64,000 nucleotides of DNA from positions 1 through 64,000 of the forward strand of contig JAZKBU010000003.1 of assembly GCA_040388375.1 (NCBI GenBank). The letters are read 5' to 3'. This document shows, in pieces, positions 18,831 to 28,296 of the stretch. This DNA comes from Bacteroidota bacterium. Lineage in GTDB: Bacteria; Bacteroidota; Bacteroidia; UKL13-3. Position numbers and translations under genes: made by a program. The notes beneath the pieces were generated by a model, which worked only from the letters and a program-made list of their open reading frames with translations, was not told where the DNA came from and searched no databases. The first letter of the stretch is position 1; every line of letters begins with the position of its first letter.

Positions 18831-18853
18831 CCCCTCTATTTTTTTAAGTATTT

Positions 18854-20569
18854 ATGAGCAATCAACTAAGCGAACAAGAATTATTACGCAGACAAAAATT
18901 ACAAGATATGCGCCAGTTGGGTATTGACCCATTTCCGGCTGCATTGTTTCCCATTTCTCATTTATCAGTGGAGGCTACTGAAAAGTATAGCGCCAATAAC
19001 GAAAGTGAAGAAATGAAGCAGGTAACTTTTGCAGGCCGTATTATGAGCGTTCGCGATATGGGTAAAGCTTGTTTTGCTGTATTACAGGATAGTGCGGGCA
19101 AATTGCAGGTATATGTGCGTAGAGATGATATTTGCCCAGATGAAGACAAAACTTTATACGATACCGTTTTCAAAAAACTAATTGATATAGGTGATATAAT
19201 TGGTATAACAGGTTATATGTTTACCACCAAAACAGGCGAAATCTCGCTACATGCCAAAACAATGCAAGTATTGAGTAAATCAATCAAACCACTTCCTATT
19301 GTAAAAGAAAAAGATGGAGAAACATTTGATGCCGTTACCGATCCTGAATTTCGTTACCGCCAACGTTATGCTGATTTAATTATAAACCCACATGTAAAAG
19401 AGACTTTTCAAAAACGCAGTGTAATGATTAAAACCATCCGCGATTTTTTGAACGACAATGGAGCTTTGGAAGTAGATACTCCTGTATTACAAAATATTCC
19501 AGGTGGTGCAGCTGCAAGGCCATTTACAACCCATCATAACGCTTTAGATGTGCCTTTTTATTTGCGTATAGCAAACGAGCTTTATTTAAAACGTTTAATA
19601 GTGGGCGGTTTTGATTTTGTATATGAATTTAGCCGCAACTTCCGTAATGAAGGAATGGATAGAACACACAATCCGGAATTTACCGTATTAGAGTTTTATG
19701 TGGCTTATAAAGATTATAACTGGATGATGGATTTTACAGAGCAATTATTAGAAAAAATTGCTTTAGAAATGCATGGAACCACAGAAGTAACCGTAGGCGA
19801 TAAAACCATTAATTTTAAAGCACCATTTAAACGTTTACCAATATACGATGCCATCCAGCAGTTTACAGGAATAGATGTAAGCAGTATGAATGAAACACAA
19901 TTACGTGAAGCATGTAAGCAACTAAATATTCCAACTACGCCAAGTATGGGTAAAGGAAAATTAGTAGATGAAATTTTTGGCGCAAAATGCGAAGGCAATT
20001 TTATAGAACCAACGTTTATAACAGATTATCCTGTAGAATTAAGCCCGTTAACTAAAAAACACAGAACTAAAGAAGGTTTGGTAGAGCGTTTTGAATTGAT
20101 GGTAAATGGTAAAGAAATAGCCAATGCCTATTCAGAGTTAAATGACCCGATAGACCAACGCGAACGTTTTGAAGACCAAGTGGCATTAATGGAACGTGGC
20201 GATGATGAGGCCATGTTTATTGACCATGATTTTTTACGTGCATTAGAATATGGTATGCCGCCAACAGCGGGTATTGGAATAGGTATAGATAGATTAGCGA
20301 TGTTATTAACCAACCAACATTCTATTCAGGATGTGTTGTTTTTCCCGCAAATGCGCCCTGAGAAAAAACAATTAGAGTTAACCGCTGAGGAAAAACAAAT
20401 TTTAGAAATATTGAAACCAAATATGAGCATGTCATTACCCGATTTAAAACAAGCAGTAGCTAGTTTAAGTGGCAAGCAATGGGATAAAGCCATGAAAGGT
20501 TTAGCTGCACACGGTTTAACCAAAGTTGAGTTGAATGGGGAGTTAAAAACAGTGAATTATATTGGATAA
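18854..20569 (+). CDS. lysS: Lysyl-tRNA synthetase, class II
   Basis: Charges tRNA-Lys. 571 residues: OB-fold anticodon-binding domain (~55-155), class II core with motif 2 FRNEGMDRTHNPEF and motif 3 GIGIGIDRLAML. About 60 residues follow the normal end (from TAEEKQILEIL to the C terminus), forming a small helical/winged extension of the kind common in Bacteroidota LysRS. Single gene with terminators on both sides. Confidence 0.97.
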   Translation: MSNQLSEQELLRRQKLQDMRQLGIDPFPAALFPISHLSVEATEKYSANNESEEMKQVTFAGRIMSVRDMGKACFAVLQDSAGKLQVYVRRDDICPDEDKTLYDTVFKKLIDIGDIIGITGYMFTTKTGEISLHAKTMQVLSKSIKPLPIVKEKDGETFDAVTDPEFRYRQRYADLIINPHVKETFQKRSVMIKTIRDFLNDNGALEVDTPVLQNIPGGAAARPFTTHHNALDVPFYLRIANELYLKRLIVGGFDFVYEFSRNFRNEGMDRTHNPEFTVLEFYVAYKDYNWMMDFTEQLLEKIALEMHGTTEVTVGDKTINFKAPFKRLPIYDAIQQFTGIDVSSMNETQLREACKQLNIPTTPSMGKGKLVDEIFGAKCEGNFIEPTFITDYPVELSPLTKKHRTKEGLVERFELMVNGKEIANAYSELNDPIDQRERFEDQVALMERGDDEAMFIDHDFLRALEYGMPPTAGIGIGIDRLAMLLTNQHSIQDVLFFPQMRPEKKQLELTAEEKQILEILKPNMSMSLPDLKQAVASLSGKQWDKAMKGLAAHGLTKVELNGELKTVNYIG

Positions 20570-20592
20570 GTGAAACTAATATAAGATAAAAC

Positions 20593-20628
20593 AAAAAAGG
20601 GGTTTTGAAATTTCAAAGCCCCTTTTTT
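20593..20628. terminator. Bidirectional terminator between lysS and glycosyltransferase gene
   Basis: Arms AAAAAAGGGGTTTTGAAA and TTTCAAAGCCCCTTTTTT (one G-U pair) between convergent genes. Confidence 0.85.
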
Positions 20629-20649
20629 ATTTATAATAGTAAGAAGTAT

Positions 20650-22611
20650 TTAATTACCCCAACTTCTGATAGAACGAATCAATATTAAGAAGTCTTTCTC
20701 TACGGAATAATCTTTAGCATACAAGAAGTTTAATTTTTGAATAGTTATTTGGTTATAGCTTTTGCCACTCAAGTCCCTTATTGGGTTTAATACACCTTCT
20801 CTTAGCTTAGGCAATAATTTAATATTGTCAGCTTGCGCATAACCAACCCATGTTTTTTCTCCTAATAAAACCTGCGTCCAGTTTTTAATAAACTGCATTT
20901 TGTTTTTTATTATTAATGTAAACAATGGAATAAATGGTAAAACAAAAATAGCAAACAATACATCAAAAGCTCTTTTCTTTTGTAGCTCCCATGCTTTGCT
21001 GAGCGATAAGTTTAACTCAATGGTATAGAAATCGCCAGGTGTATTTTTATTGTTACTACCTATTATAAACAAGCTTTCTTCAGGTACAATTTTGAATAAA
21101 ATTTCCTGCTGCTTCATTCTACCCATCCACTCTATAATTTGCGAAGCCGCCAAATCTTTAGAGCAAAAAATAATTTCTTCAATCTTTAATAAATCAACAA
21201 CCTCGTGTAGTTGCGATACATTGCCTAAATATTGGTTGTCCGAAGTGTTATTGTCGTCAATAGCTATAAAGCCAAAATAATCAGCCTTTGCTTTTGATTT
21301 AACCAATAAATCCTGTACTCTGCTTACTTCATTGTAGTTTCCAACAATAGCCGTTCTTAATCTGTTACTAAAGCTAAAACTTAGTTTGCCATTTTTAATC
21401 CAAAACATGACGAAACGGTCAAAGTAACTTGTTATAATAGTGCTGATGGTTCCAAGTACTATAATAGCACGGCTAAAGCGATAAGTATCGTTTAAAAAGG
21501 CATAAAAAACAGCTATGGCTAAGGAGCCGACTAAAACCCCTTTGCTTACACTTAAAAAAGTTTTTCGTTTGTTATAAGCACCTGCTAAATAAAGTCCCGA
21601 CATCCACAATATAGCATAAACTATACTGTTAATGAGTACCGTATTAAAGCTGTAAGCTGTTGGTATATTAAATTTGTATAATGAGTAAACCCTGCTTAAT
21701 GTAAACACACTACCAATAATTAAAAGCATATCAATTAAAGGTAAGTAAGTAGCTTTTGCCACACGCGTAATGATAGCTGCAGCTGCTCTAATATAAATAG
21801 CAAAGTTTATGAGTAAGCCAAAGGTTTGAGCATGTTTTTGCGAATAATGCTTTTGCGCAAAAATGATCATGGCCTTGTAAAAGGTAAATACAAAGTTTAC
21901 ACTTGTTTTTTTTGTGCTTTCCCCTTTATAGTGAATAATAGTAGCATCATGGAAATAGTAGTTATAAGAACCGCTTTTAGTAACCCGGTAACTTAAATCT
22001 ATATCTTCACCATACATAAAATAATCTTCATCCAACAATCCTATTTTATCTAAAACAGTTTTACGAAGCATCATGAATGCACCTGCCAGTACATCAACCT
22101 TATGAGTTTGGTTTTTGTTTAAGTAGCCTAAATGATATTTACCAAATTTTTTCGATTTTGGAAATAAAGCCGCCAAACCAAATATTTTATAAAAAGCTAC
22201 GTCAGGTGTGGGTAAACCCCTTTTGCTTTCAGGTAAATATTTCCCCGAGCCATCTATCATTTTAACGCCAACCGCACCGGCATCGGGTGTTTGTTCCATA
22301 AACTGAATAACTTTATGGAAACATTGCTCCTCAACTACAGTATCAGGGTTTAGTAATAAAATAAATTCGCCTTTAGCAATTTTAATGGCTTGGTTATTTG
22401 CCTTGCTAAAACCAACATTTTCTTTGTTTTCAATAAAAATTACGTCATTGGCAAATTTCCGTTTAATCATTTCGCAGCTACCATCAACGGAATGGTTGTC
22501 AACTACCAATATTTCAGAGTCAATGCCAACACACGCTTTTTTAACCGAGTGTATAGCCTGTTCTAAGAAATACTTTACATTATAATTTACTATTACTATT
22601 GATAGTTTCAA
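20650..22611 (-). CDS. GT2 glycosyltransferase fused to a degenerate sugar-phosphate transferase-like membrane domain
   Basis: 653 residues. Residues 1-~260 are a GT2 glycosyltransferase (SIVIVNYNVKYFLEQ, LLNPDTVVEE, DEDYFMYGEDIDLSYR), similar to rhamnosyltransferases. About five membrane helices follow (~275-400), then a Rossmann-like nucleotide-binding region (~415-530) and a C terminus resembling polyprenyl-phosphate sugar phosphotransferases (KRAFDVLFAIFVLPF). The stretch that normally carries the RxGKxGKxFxxxKFRTM motif is missing: the membrane helix is followed after ~20 residues by GEKTWVGYAQ. The second half is therefore probably not catalytic, and may position the GT2 domain at the membrane for polysaccharide synthesis. 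Confidence 0.85.
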   Translation of the reverse strand: MKLSIVIVNYNVKYFLEQAIHSVKKACVGIDSEILVVDNHSVDGSCEMIKRKFANDVIFIENKENVGFSKANNQAIKIAKGEFILLLNPDTVVEEQCFHKVIQFMEQTPDAGAVGVKMIDGSGKYLPESKRGLPTPDVAFYKIFGLAALFPKSKKFGKYHLGYLNKNQTHKVDVLAGAFMMLRKTVLDKIGLLDEDYFMYGEDIDLSYRVTKSGSYNYYFHDATIIHYKGESTKKTSVNFVFTFYKAMIIFAQKHYSQKHAQTFGLLINFAIYIRAAAAIITRVAKATYLPLIDMLLIIGSVFTLSRVYSLYKFNIPTAYSFNTVLINSIVYAILWMSGLYLAGAYNKRKTFLSVSKGVLVGSLAIAVFYAFLNDTYRFSRAIIVLGTISTIITSYFDRFVMFWIKNGKLSFSFSNRLRTAIVGNYNEVSRVQDLLVKSKAKADYFGFIAIDDNNTSDNQYLGNVSQLHEVVDLLKIEEIIFCSKDLAASQIIEWMGRMKQQEILFKIVPEESLFIIGSNNKNTPGDFYTIELNLSLSKAWELQKKRAFDVLFAIFVLPFIPLFTLIIKNKMQFIKNWTQVLLGEKTWVGYAQADNIKLLPKLREGVLNPIRDLSGKSYNQITIQKLNFLYAKDYSVEKDFLILIRSIRSWGN

Positions 22612-22811
22612 ATTGATTACCTTGCCTTTTTATGTTAAGCAAATATAAGGTTTGGAACGATGTTTTTTGTTAAATTTTGCTTTCAGAAGTATTATTTACA
22701 ATTAGGAAACAATTAGCTAATGAGCTGATTAAAATTTTTAATCAAAATGTTGTAATTCACATTTAAAAAAGTTTGTTTGCCTCACTTTTACTATAAGCCT
22801 TTAAAAATAAA

Positions 22812-23891
22812 ATGAAAATATTTTCCTGGTTGGTTTTAATTTTAAATATAGTTGCTGTATTGGCCTTATTTGGTGCCTATTCCGCAGCTTATATCAGCCC
22901 GAATCAGTTTTGGTTTATAGCATTTTTAGGTCTAAGTTTTCCTATCATTTTAATTATAAATTTTCTTTTTATTATCTACTGGGCTGTTACTTTCAGCTTC
23001 AAGTTTTTATATTCATTTATTGCCATTTTAATAGGTATTACCACCATTCAAAGATTTATTCAGTTTGGTACTGTAAAGGAACAGGATGTACCCAATTCCA
23101 TTAATATAGTTGATTTTAACACCAGGGCTTTTGGTGCGCTGGATGATTTGGAATATGACCCTGCTATTTATTTTGACCAATTAGACCATATTAAACCGGA
23201 TGTTTTTTGCTTTCAGGAATTTGTTTCCTATAACACCAAAAAAGACCAAAAAATGTTTGAACGGTTGTTTACTGAGTATAGTAGTTTTTATATGTTTAAT
23301 TTAAATGCAAAAACCAAACCCTATACAGGTTATAGTCTTAGTATTATGAGCCGATTTCCTATTGTTAAATCAGGTTTTGTAGAGCGCATGAACAGTGGTG
23401 GAAATTGTACTATTTTTGTTGACATAGCAAAGGGTGGAGATACCATAAGAATTCTCAATACACATCTTAAATCAATAGCTTTTGAAAAACAGGATTACCA
23501 AGCCGTAGAGGGTTTAAAAGAACCTGATAGGGATATTAGTTTGTTTAATGTAAAGCATATAGCCTATAAGCTTAAAAAAGCATTTATAGCCAGATCAAAA
23601 CAAGCAGAAGCCATTCGTAAATTTATTGATGAATCGCCACATAAAGTAATTGTAACAGGCGATTTTAATGACTCTCCGGCAAGTTATGCTTATAATTTAA
23701 TAAGAGGCGATATGAAAGATGCTTTTGTAGAAAGTGGTTCAGGGTTTAGTTCTACTTACACAGGCAAAATGCCATCCTTCCGTATAGATTATATATTGGC
23801 CGATAAGAGTTTTGAAATTATCAACTACAAACCTTTTGAATTAAGCTTCAGCGATCATAAAATGGTTAGTGCAACTATTAAATTGAAATAG
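22812..23891 (+). CDS. Membrane-anchored endonuclease/exonuclease/phosphatase family protein
   Basis: 359 residues. Three hydrophobic helices at ~5-75, then an EEP domain: DFNTRAFG, VFCFQEF (metal-binding Glu), LNTHLKS, VTGDFNDSPAS and a final SDHKMVSA His. These are the catalytic residues of the DNase I-like superfamily, which includes phosphodiesterases acting on nucleic acids or phospholipids; the substrate cannot be told. First of three plus-strand genes with short gaps (34 and 57 bases), probably co-transcribed with rnz. Confidence 0.88.
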   Translation: MKIFSWLVLILNIVAVLALFGAYSAAYISPNQFWFIAFLGLSFPIILIINFLFIIYWAVTFSFKFLYSFIAILIGITTIQRFIQFGTVKEQDVPNSINIVDFNTRAFGALDDLEYDPAIYFDQLDHIKPDVFCFQEFVSYNTKKDQKMFERLFTEYSSFYMFNLNAKTKPYTGYSLSIMSRFPIVKSGFVERMNSGGNCTIFVDIAKGGDTIRILNTHLKSIAFEKQDYQAVEGLKEPDRDISLFNVKHIAYKLKKAFIARSKQAEAIRKFIDESPHKVIVTGDFNDSPASYAYNLIRGDMKDAFVESGSGFSSTYTGKMPSFRIDYILADKSFEIINYKPFELSFSDHKMVSATIKLK

Positions 23892-23925
23892 TAGTTTTTA
23901 GCTGTAAAATTTGTAGCATTGCATT

Positions 23926-24843
23926 ATGGCTTTCGAAGTAACAATATTAGGTAACAGCAGTGCATCGCCAACTCCCAACAGGCATCCTAGCGGGCAGTAT
24001 TTAAACATACTCGATCATCATATTCTGGTTGACTGTGGTGAGGGAACGCAAATGCAGTTACAAAAATATAAAATCAAAAAGTCACGCATTAACCAAATAT
24101 TTATAAGCCATGTGCATGGCGACCATATTTTAGGCTTACCCGGTTTATTGTTAAGTATGAATTTACTACAAAGGGAAACGCCATTGCATATATACGGGCC
24201 TAAAGAATTATTCGAAATATTGAATGTGTTTTTTAAGTATAGTGAAACCAAGTTTTATTACGAATTACACTACCATACTATTGACCCGAATAAAACGGAA
24301 GTATTGTTTGAGAACATTTATTACAAAGTAATTTCATTTCCGTTGTTTCATAGAATACCAACAGCCGGTTTTTTATTTCAGGAACGAAGCAAATTGCGAA
24401 AACTGAATACAGAGGCTTGCGAAAAATATAAAGTGCCATTTACCCATTTTAACGATATAAAAAGAGGAAAAGATTATTTAAGCCCGGATGGAAAAACACA
24501 TATTAAAAACGATTTGCTAAGTTTTGACCCGGGTAGTCCCATAACGTATGCTTATTGTAGCGATACTGTTTACGATGAAAGAGTGATTGAATCCGTTAGT
24601 CAGGCCGATATACTTTACCATGAATCAACCTTTTTGCATGATAAGCTCCAACGAGCAGTTGATACCATGCATACAACTGCAAAACAAGCCGGTATAGTGG
24701 CTAGCAAGGCCAGTGTTAAAAAATTAATTATAGGCCATTTTAGCGCCCGATACGATGATTTACAACCTTTATTAGAAGAAGCAAGAGGCCAGTTTAGCAA
24801 TACAGAAATAGCTGATGAAGGACGCACTTTTGTAATGGAGTAA
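23926..24843 (+). CDS. rnz: Ribonuclease Z
   Basis: Endonuclease that trims tRNA 3' ends, metallo-beta-lactamase fold. 305 residues, usual for the short form. Zinc ligands: HVHGDH (His62, His64, Asp66, His67), the His in SFPLFHRIPT, Asp in YCSDTVYDE and the GHFSARY block. The YHESTFL and exosite regions are present. A second possible role in general RNA decay is known for the family. Confidence 0.96.
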   Translation: MAFEVTILGNSSASPTPNRHPSGQYLNILDHHILVDCGEGTQMQLQKYKIKKSRINQIFISHVHGDHILGLPGLLLSMNLLQRETPLHIYGPKELFEILNVFFKYSETKFYYELHYHTIDPNKTEVLFENIYYKVISFPLFHRIPTAGFLFQERSKLRKLNTEACEKYKVPFTHFNDIKRGKDYLSPDGKTHIKNDLLSFDPGSPITYAYCSDTVYDERVIESVSQADILYHESTFLHDKLQRAVDTMHTTAKQAGIVASKASVKKLIIGHFSARYDDLQPLLEEARGQFSNTEIADEGRTFVME

Positions 24844-24876
24844 CCAGCCAGGGTATTAACTGCAAAATGAAATACC

Positions 24877-24884
24877 TATATTTG
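24877..24884 (+). promoter_or_regulatory. -7 box before rRNA methyltransferase gene
   Basis: TATATTTG matches TAnnTTTG and lies 17 bases before the ATG at 24901, so the gene may have its own promoter inside the cluster. Confidence 0.45.
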
Positions 24885-24900
24885 CCCCACTATTTTATTT

Positions 24901-25779
24901 ATGCAAACATTTACACCCAAGCATTGGCAACAGTATGAGTTATTAGATTGTGGCGATTTTGAAAAACTAGAAAGATTTGGCACCTTAACATTACGCAGGC
25001 CGGAACCACAGGCTTTGTGGAGTAAAAAATGGAGTGAGCAGGAGTGGAATAAACTAGCCGATATTACCTTTAAATCTAAAACAAGTCACAATGGCGATTG
25101 GATTAAAAAGCAAAAGACCCTGCCCGATAAATGGAAACTAAACTACGCTTTTAAAGACTTAAACTTAAACTTTAATTTATCGCTTACCTCGTTTAAACAC
25201 GTGGGTATTTTTCCGGAGCAGGCCGCTAACTGGGATTATATTTTTGAAAACTTGAAGAAAGTAAAAGGCGAGCAACCCAGGTTTTTAAATTTGTTTGCAT
25301 ATACGGGTGGAGCAAGCATAGCTGCTAAGGCTGCAGGAGCAGATGTAACCCATGTTGATAGTGTTAAGCAAGTAATAACATGGAGCAAAGAAAATATGGA
25401 ATCATCTAACCTAACAGATATACGTTGGGTAGTAGAGGATGCGATGAAGTTTGTGAAAAGAGAAGTTAAAAGAGGTAAAACATACCACGGCATTATATTA
25501 GATCCACCGGCTTATGGTATAGGAGCTAATGGCGAGCGCTGGCAGTTGGAAAATAGTATTAATGAGTTGTTGGGCGATGTAGCTAAAATACTGGAGCCAA
25601 ATAATCACTTTTTAATTCTGAATGTATACTCTCTCGGATTGAGTGCTTTGGTGGTTCAGAATTTGATAGAAAACAATTTTAAACAAAATAAAGATTTGAA
25701 TTTTGGCGAACTATTTCTGCAGGGAAAATCGGGCATTCAGTTGCCTTTAGGTATTGTGGGCAGATATAGTTTGTTATAA
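24901..25779 (+). CDS. Class I SAM-dependent rRNA methyltransferase (RlmI/RlmK-like)
   Basis: 292 residues. The SAM-binding part reads RFLNLFAYTGGASIAAKAAGADVTHVDS, with WVVEDAMKF and the DPPAYG motif typical of cytosine-C5 or guanine-N2 rRNA methylases of the RlmI/RlmK group. The N-terminal PUA domain of full-length RlmI is missing; shorter Bacteroidota versions of this type are common. Target position is not known. Terminator 27 bases downstream. Confidence 0.85.
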   Translation: MQTFTPKHWQQYELLDCGDFEKLERFGTLTLRRPEPQALWSKKWSEQEWNKLADITFKSKTSHNGDWIKKQKTLPDKWKLNYAFKDLNLNFNLSLTSFKHVGIFPEQAANWDYIFENLKKVKGEQPRFLNLFAYTGGASIAAKAAGADVTHVDSVKQVITWSKENMESSNLTDIRWVVEDAMKFVKREVKRGKTYHGIILDPPAYGIGANGERWQLENSINELLGDVAKILEPNNHFLILNVYSLGLSALVVQNLIENNFKQNKDLNFGELFLQGKSGIQLPLGIVGRYSLL

Positions 25780-25805
25780 ATTCTTATAGTTATTCTGTAA
25801 ATATT

Positions 25806-25849
25806 TAAATAAAAAAATCCGAAGCTAACACTTCGGATTTTTTTATTTA
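25806..25849. terminator. Bidirectional terminator
   Basis: 19-base arms TAAATAAAAAAATCCGAAG / CTTCGGATTTTTTTATTTA around CTAACA, between convergent genes. Confidence 0.85.
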
Positions 25850-25863
25850 AAGGCGTTGTCAGT

Positions 25864-26943
25864 TTATGGTTTTGTAACAATACTTGCATCTATAATAACG
25901 GCTGTTTGCGCTAGCGCACGCCCACTAAATGTAGCACCTGTTTTTAGCGTAATGCCGGTCTGTGATAATACTACTCCTTTAAAATGAGCAGTTGTACCTA
26001 TTACTACTTCGCCAGCCACTTGCCAAAAAATATTTTCAGGTTTAGCACCACCACTTAAGGTAATATTTACCCCTGCACTTACATCAAGGTCACCGGCAAT
26101 TTGAAATATCCATACATCAGTTGCGCTGCCTGATATAACAAGGTTTGTTGGTACAGTAACGGTGTTTGTCCATTTGTACAAGCCGGGAACCAATGTTTTA
26201 CCTCCAATATTACCTGTTCCTAATTCAAGGTAATCAGGTATGGAGCGGCCTGCAGCATTGTTGTAAGCCGTGATCATATCATTAACGGCTCCAGTTAAAA
26301 TATTTGAAGTTGGAACGGCCATATCAGCTGCAAATACTTTTCCAGTAACCTGTGATGAAGTGGCGTAGCCCGTGGCATCTACTAATGAAAAACCAGTTAT
26401 GTAAGAGGTAGCAGCAGGGCTTAATCCTAAGTCGCCAGTTATAGCTGAAGTAGGGCTATTGTTAATAGCTGTTTTAGCTAGGATAACATAATTCTCGGCT
26501 GCACCCAGATAAACGGGTATTAGGCCAACAGAATCATCACCTGTTATAAAATTCCATGAAACACTTGTTTTTAGCGCAACGCTCAGTAATGTTTTAACTC
26601 CGGTACTAATGGTAGCTGTGTATACTGTATTCTGTTTTAAAGGTGAAGCGGGTTTAAAGGCAGCGGTTAAATTAGTATAAGTAACCACTCCCACAATTGT
26701 ATTGTTCCCTTGTTTTAAAGTAAAGGTGGTATTGTTAATAGTGTTTGCGTCCATCGGTTCGCTAAAGCTTACTGTAATGGCTTTATTAATAGGCATATTT
26801 GTGGCATTCACTATCGGGCTTCTTGATACTATTGAAAGAGAATCAGATAAGGTAGTAGGTGTTGTACCTTTATCTTTTTGACAGGCAGTAAAAGCAATGG
26901 AAGCAATACATGCCAGCATTGTAATTGTTTTTTTAATAATCAT
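25864..26943 (-). CDS. Ice-binding family (DUF3494) lipoprotein with Ig-like domain
   Basis: 359 residues. Lipoprotein signal with lipobox ending at Cys20 (IASIAFTAC), an SbsA/Big_5-type Ig domain (~38-135: SPIVNATNMPINKAITVSFSEPM...NFITGDD), and a DUF3494 beta-solenoid (~140-355: LGAAENYVILAKTAI, GDLGLSP, TGYATSSQVTGKVFAAD, PGLYKWTNTV, VWIFQIAGDLDVSAG, NIFWQVAGEV, FKGVVLSQTGITLKTGATFSGRALAQ). Family members bind ice crystals and inhibit recrystallisation or anchor cells to ice. Anchoring as a lipoprotein suggests an outer-surface role. Activity is not certain without structural data. Confidence 0.92.
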   Translation of the reverse strand: MIIKKTITMLACIASIAFTACQKDKGTTPTTLSDSLSIVSRSPIVNATNMPINKAITVSFSEPMDANTINNTTFTLKQGNNTIVGVVTYTNLTAAFKPASPLKQNTVYTATISTGVKTLLSVALKTSVSWNFITGDDSVGLIPVYLGAAENYVILAKTAINNSPTSAITGDLGLSPAATSYITGFSLVDATGYATSSQVTGKVFAADMAVPTSNILTGAVNDMITAYNNAAGRSIPDYLELGTGNIGGKTLVPGLYKWTNTVTVPTNLVISGSATDVWIFQIAGDLDVSAGVNITLSGGAKPENIFWQVAGEVVIGTTAHFKGVVLSQTGITLKTGATFSGRALAQTAVIIDASIVTKP

Positions 26944-27157
26944 TTAGTTTCGGATTTGCAGTTGCGCGATTAGCACATAGACTGAACAGATATTCAGTAT
27001 GCAAACATGGACTATTAAAAGTGTTAGCTTTTACATTAGGCAAACTAATAGTTACATAAGTCACATGTTTAATACATGTAGCTTATTAAAAGAAGGTGAA
27101 ATAATTAATTATTAGATAGAATGCAAGAGAGGATAATACTAAGTAGTAAGGACGTGC

Positions 27158-27898
27158 CTACATTTTGTATTTTTTCTTAATCTGGAAGAAGTAACTTCTG
27201 CTTATTTCAAATGGTTTTTCAATGCCTTTTAAATACAATCTTCCTGTATCGTTAGTCCACTTTTCTATTTTTAATACATTTAGTAAGTTAACTATAGTAG
27301 AGCGGTGAATTTGAATAAATACATCAGAAGGTAATTTAGCATCCCAGTTTTTGATAGAGTTGTATGTAATGCTCAATTTACCATCGGTCATAAATACTTT
27401 GGTATAGTTACCATATGCCTCAATATAGTTGATGTCTTTTATTTTGATAAAGTTCATTTTATTATCAAAATTCAACAATATAATCTGATCAGATTGGAAT
27501 TTCTCATCAGAGTCCTGGTCTATTTCAGTTTCTTCGGCAATAGTCGATGCGGTAATACGTTCAATGGCTTTGCTGATACGAGAAGCACTTATTGGTTTTA
27601 AAATATAATCAACAGCATTTAATTCAAATGCTTTTACAGCAAAGTTTTCGTGAGAGGTTATAAATATAATTTTGGGAGTACAGTTAATTTCTCCCATCAA
27701 ATCAATGGAGGTGAGCCCGTTTAAATCAATGTCTAATAATAATAAATCAGGTTGAAGCTCATTGATTACATTTTTGGCTTCATCAAAAGTAGAAGCCTCT
27801 CCAACTAATTCAATATGCGGAAACTGTTCCAATACTTTTTTCAAAGTAATGCGCATCATTTCTACATCGTCAACTAAAACTGCTCTTATATTTTTCAT
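27158..27898 (-). CDS. LytTR-family response regulator
   Basis: 246 residues: receiver domain (~1-120, VLVDDVEMMR, phospho-acceptor Asp in LLLDIDLNG, switch-region TSHEN and KPIS) and LytTR DNA-binding domain (~145-246, INYIEAYGNYTKVFMTDGK, FIQIHRSTIVNL). No sensor kinase is adjacent; the LytS-type kinase at 55977-58973 is a distant candidate partner. Monocistronic. Confidence 0.93.
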   Translation of the reverse strand: MKNIRAVLVDDVEMMRITLKKVLEQFPHIELVGEASTFDEAKNVINELQPDLLLLDIDLNGLTSIDLMGEINCTPKIIFITSHENFAVKAFELNAVDYILKPISASRISKAIERITASTIAEETEIDQDSDEKFQSDQIILLNFDNKMNFIKIKDINYIEAYGNYTKVFMTDGKLSITYNSIKNWDAKLPSDVFIQIHRSTIVNLLNVLKIEKWTNDTGRLYLKGIEKPFEISRSYFFQIKKKYKM

Positions 27899-28215
27899 TA
27901 TTTACAAAAACCGACCATGAAAATTTTGTTTCACTAAATCAGTGAGCAAAATAACTAATTTTATGTAAATGGTGGTATAATTTATACAAGCGTAAATTAA
28001 ATTATTTTTTTTAATTCTTGACTCCTTAATTATTAGGGAATTATGTTTTTTAATCTCAGCAGGCATAACAAGCATAATCTATTGGTAAGTTTTAGCTAAT
28101 AAACTTTACTGTTTAATACCTGATAGCTTTATTGCTTACATGAGATTAGTCAAACAAAAACAGGTGCAATTTTTATAAAGTGCTGATAAATAAAATACTC
28201 CGTAAACTTAAAAAC
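27899..28215. other. Divergent intergenic region, no gene seen
   Basis: About 320 AT-rich bases between the LytTR regulator and the tetR operator. It must hold the promoters of both, but no box is convincing. No RNA structure found. Confidence 0.4.
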
Positions 28216-28251
28216 TACCGGAAACTTTTTTTATAAAAAAAGTTTCCGGTA
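28216..28251. promoter_or_regulatory. Perfect 36 bp palindrome, probable TetR operator
   Basis: Two exact 18-base arms (TACCGGAAACTTTTTTTA and complement) end 45 bases before the TTG start of the tetR gene. TetR-family dimers bind such palindromes over their own promoters, and this one would control the whole efflux operon. A terminator-like role is also possible because of the T run, but no gene ends nearby on the plus strand. Confidence 0.75.
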
Positions 28252-28296
28252 TAAAAAAAGTTTTTCATATTTGCATCCGAATTAAACGTACCGAAA

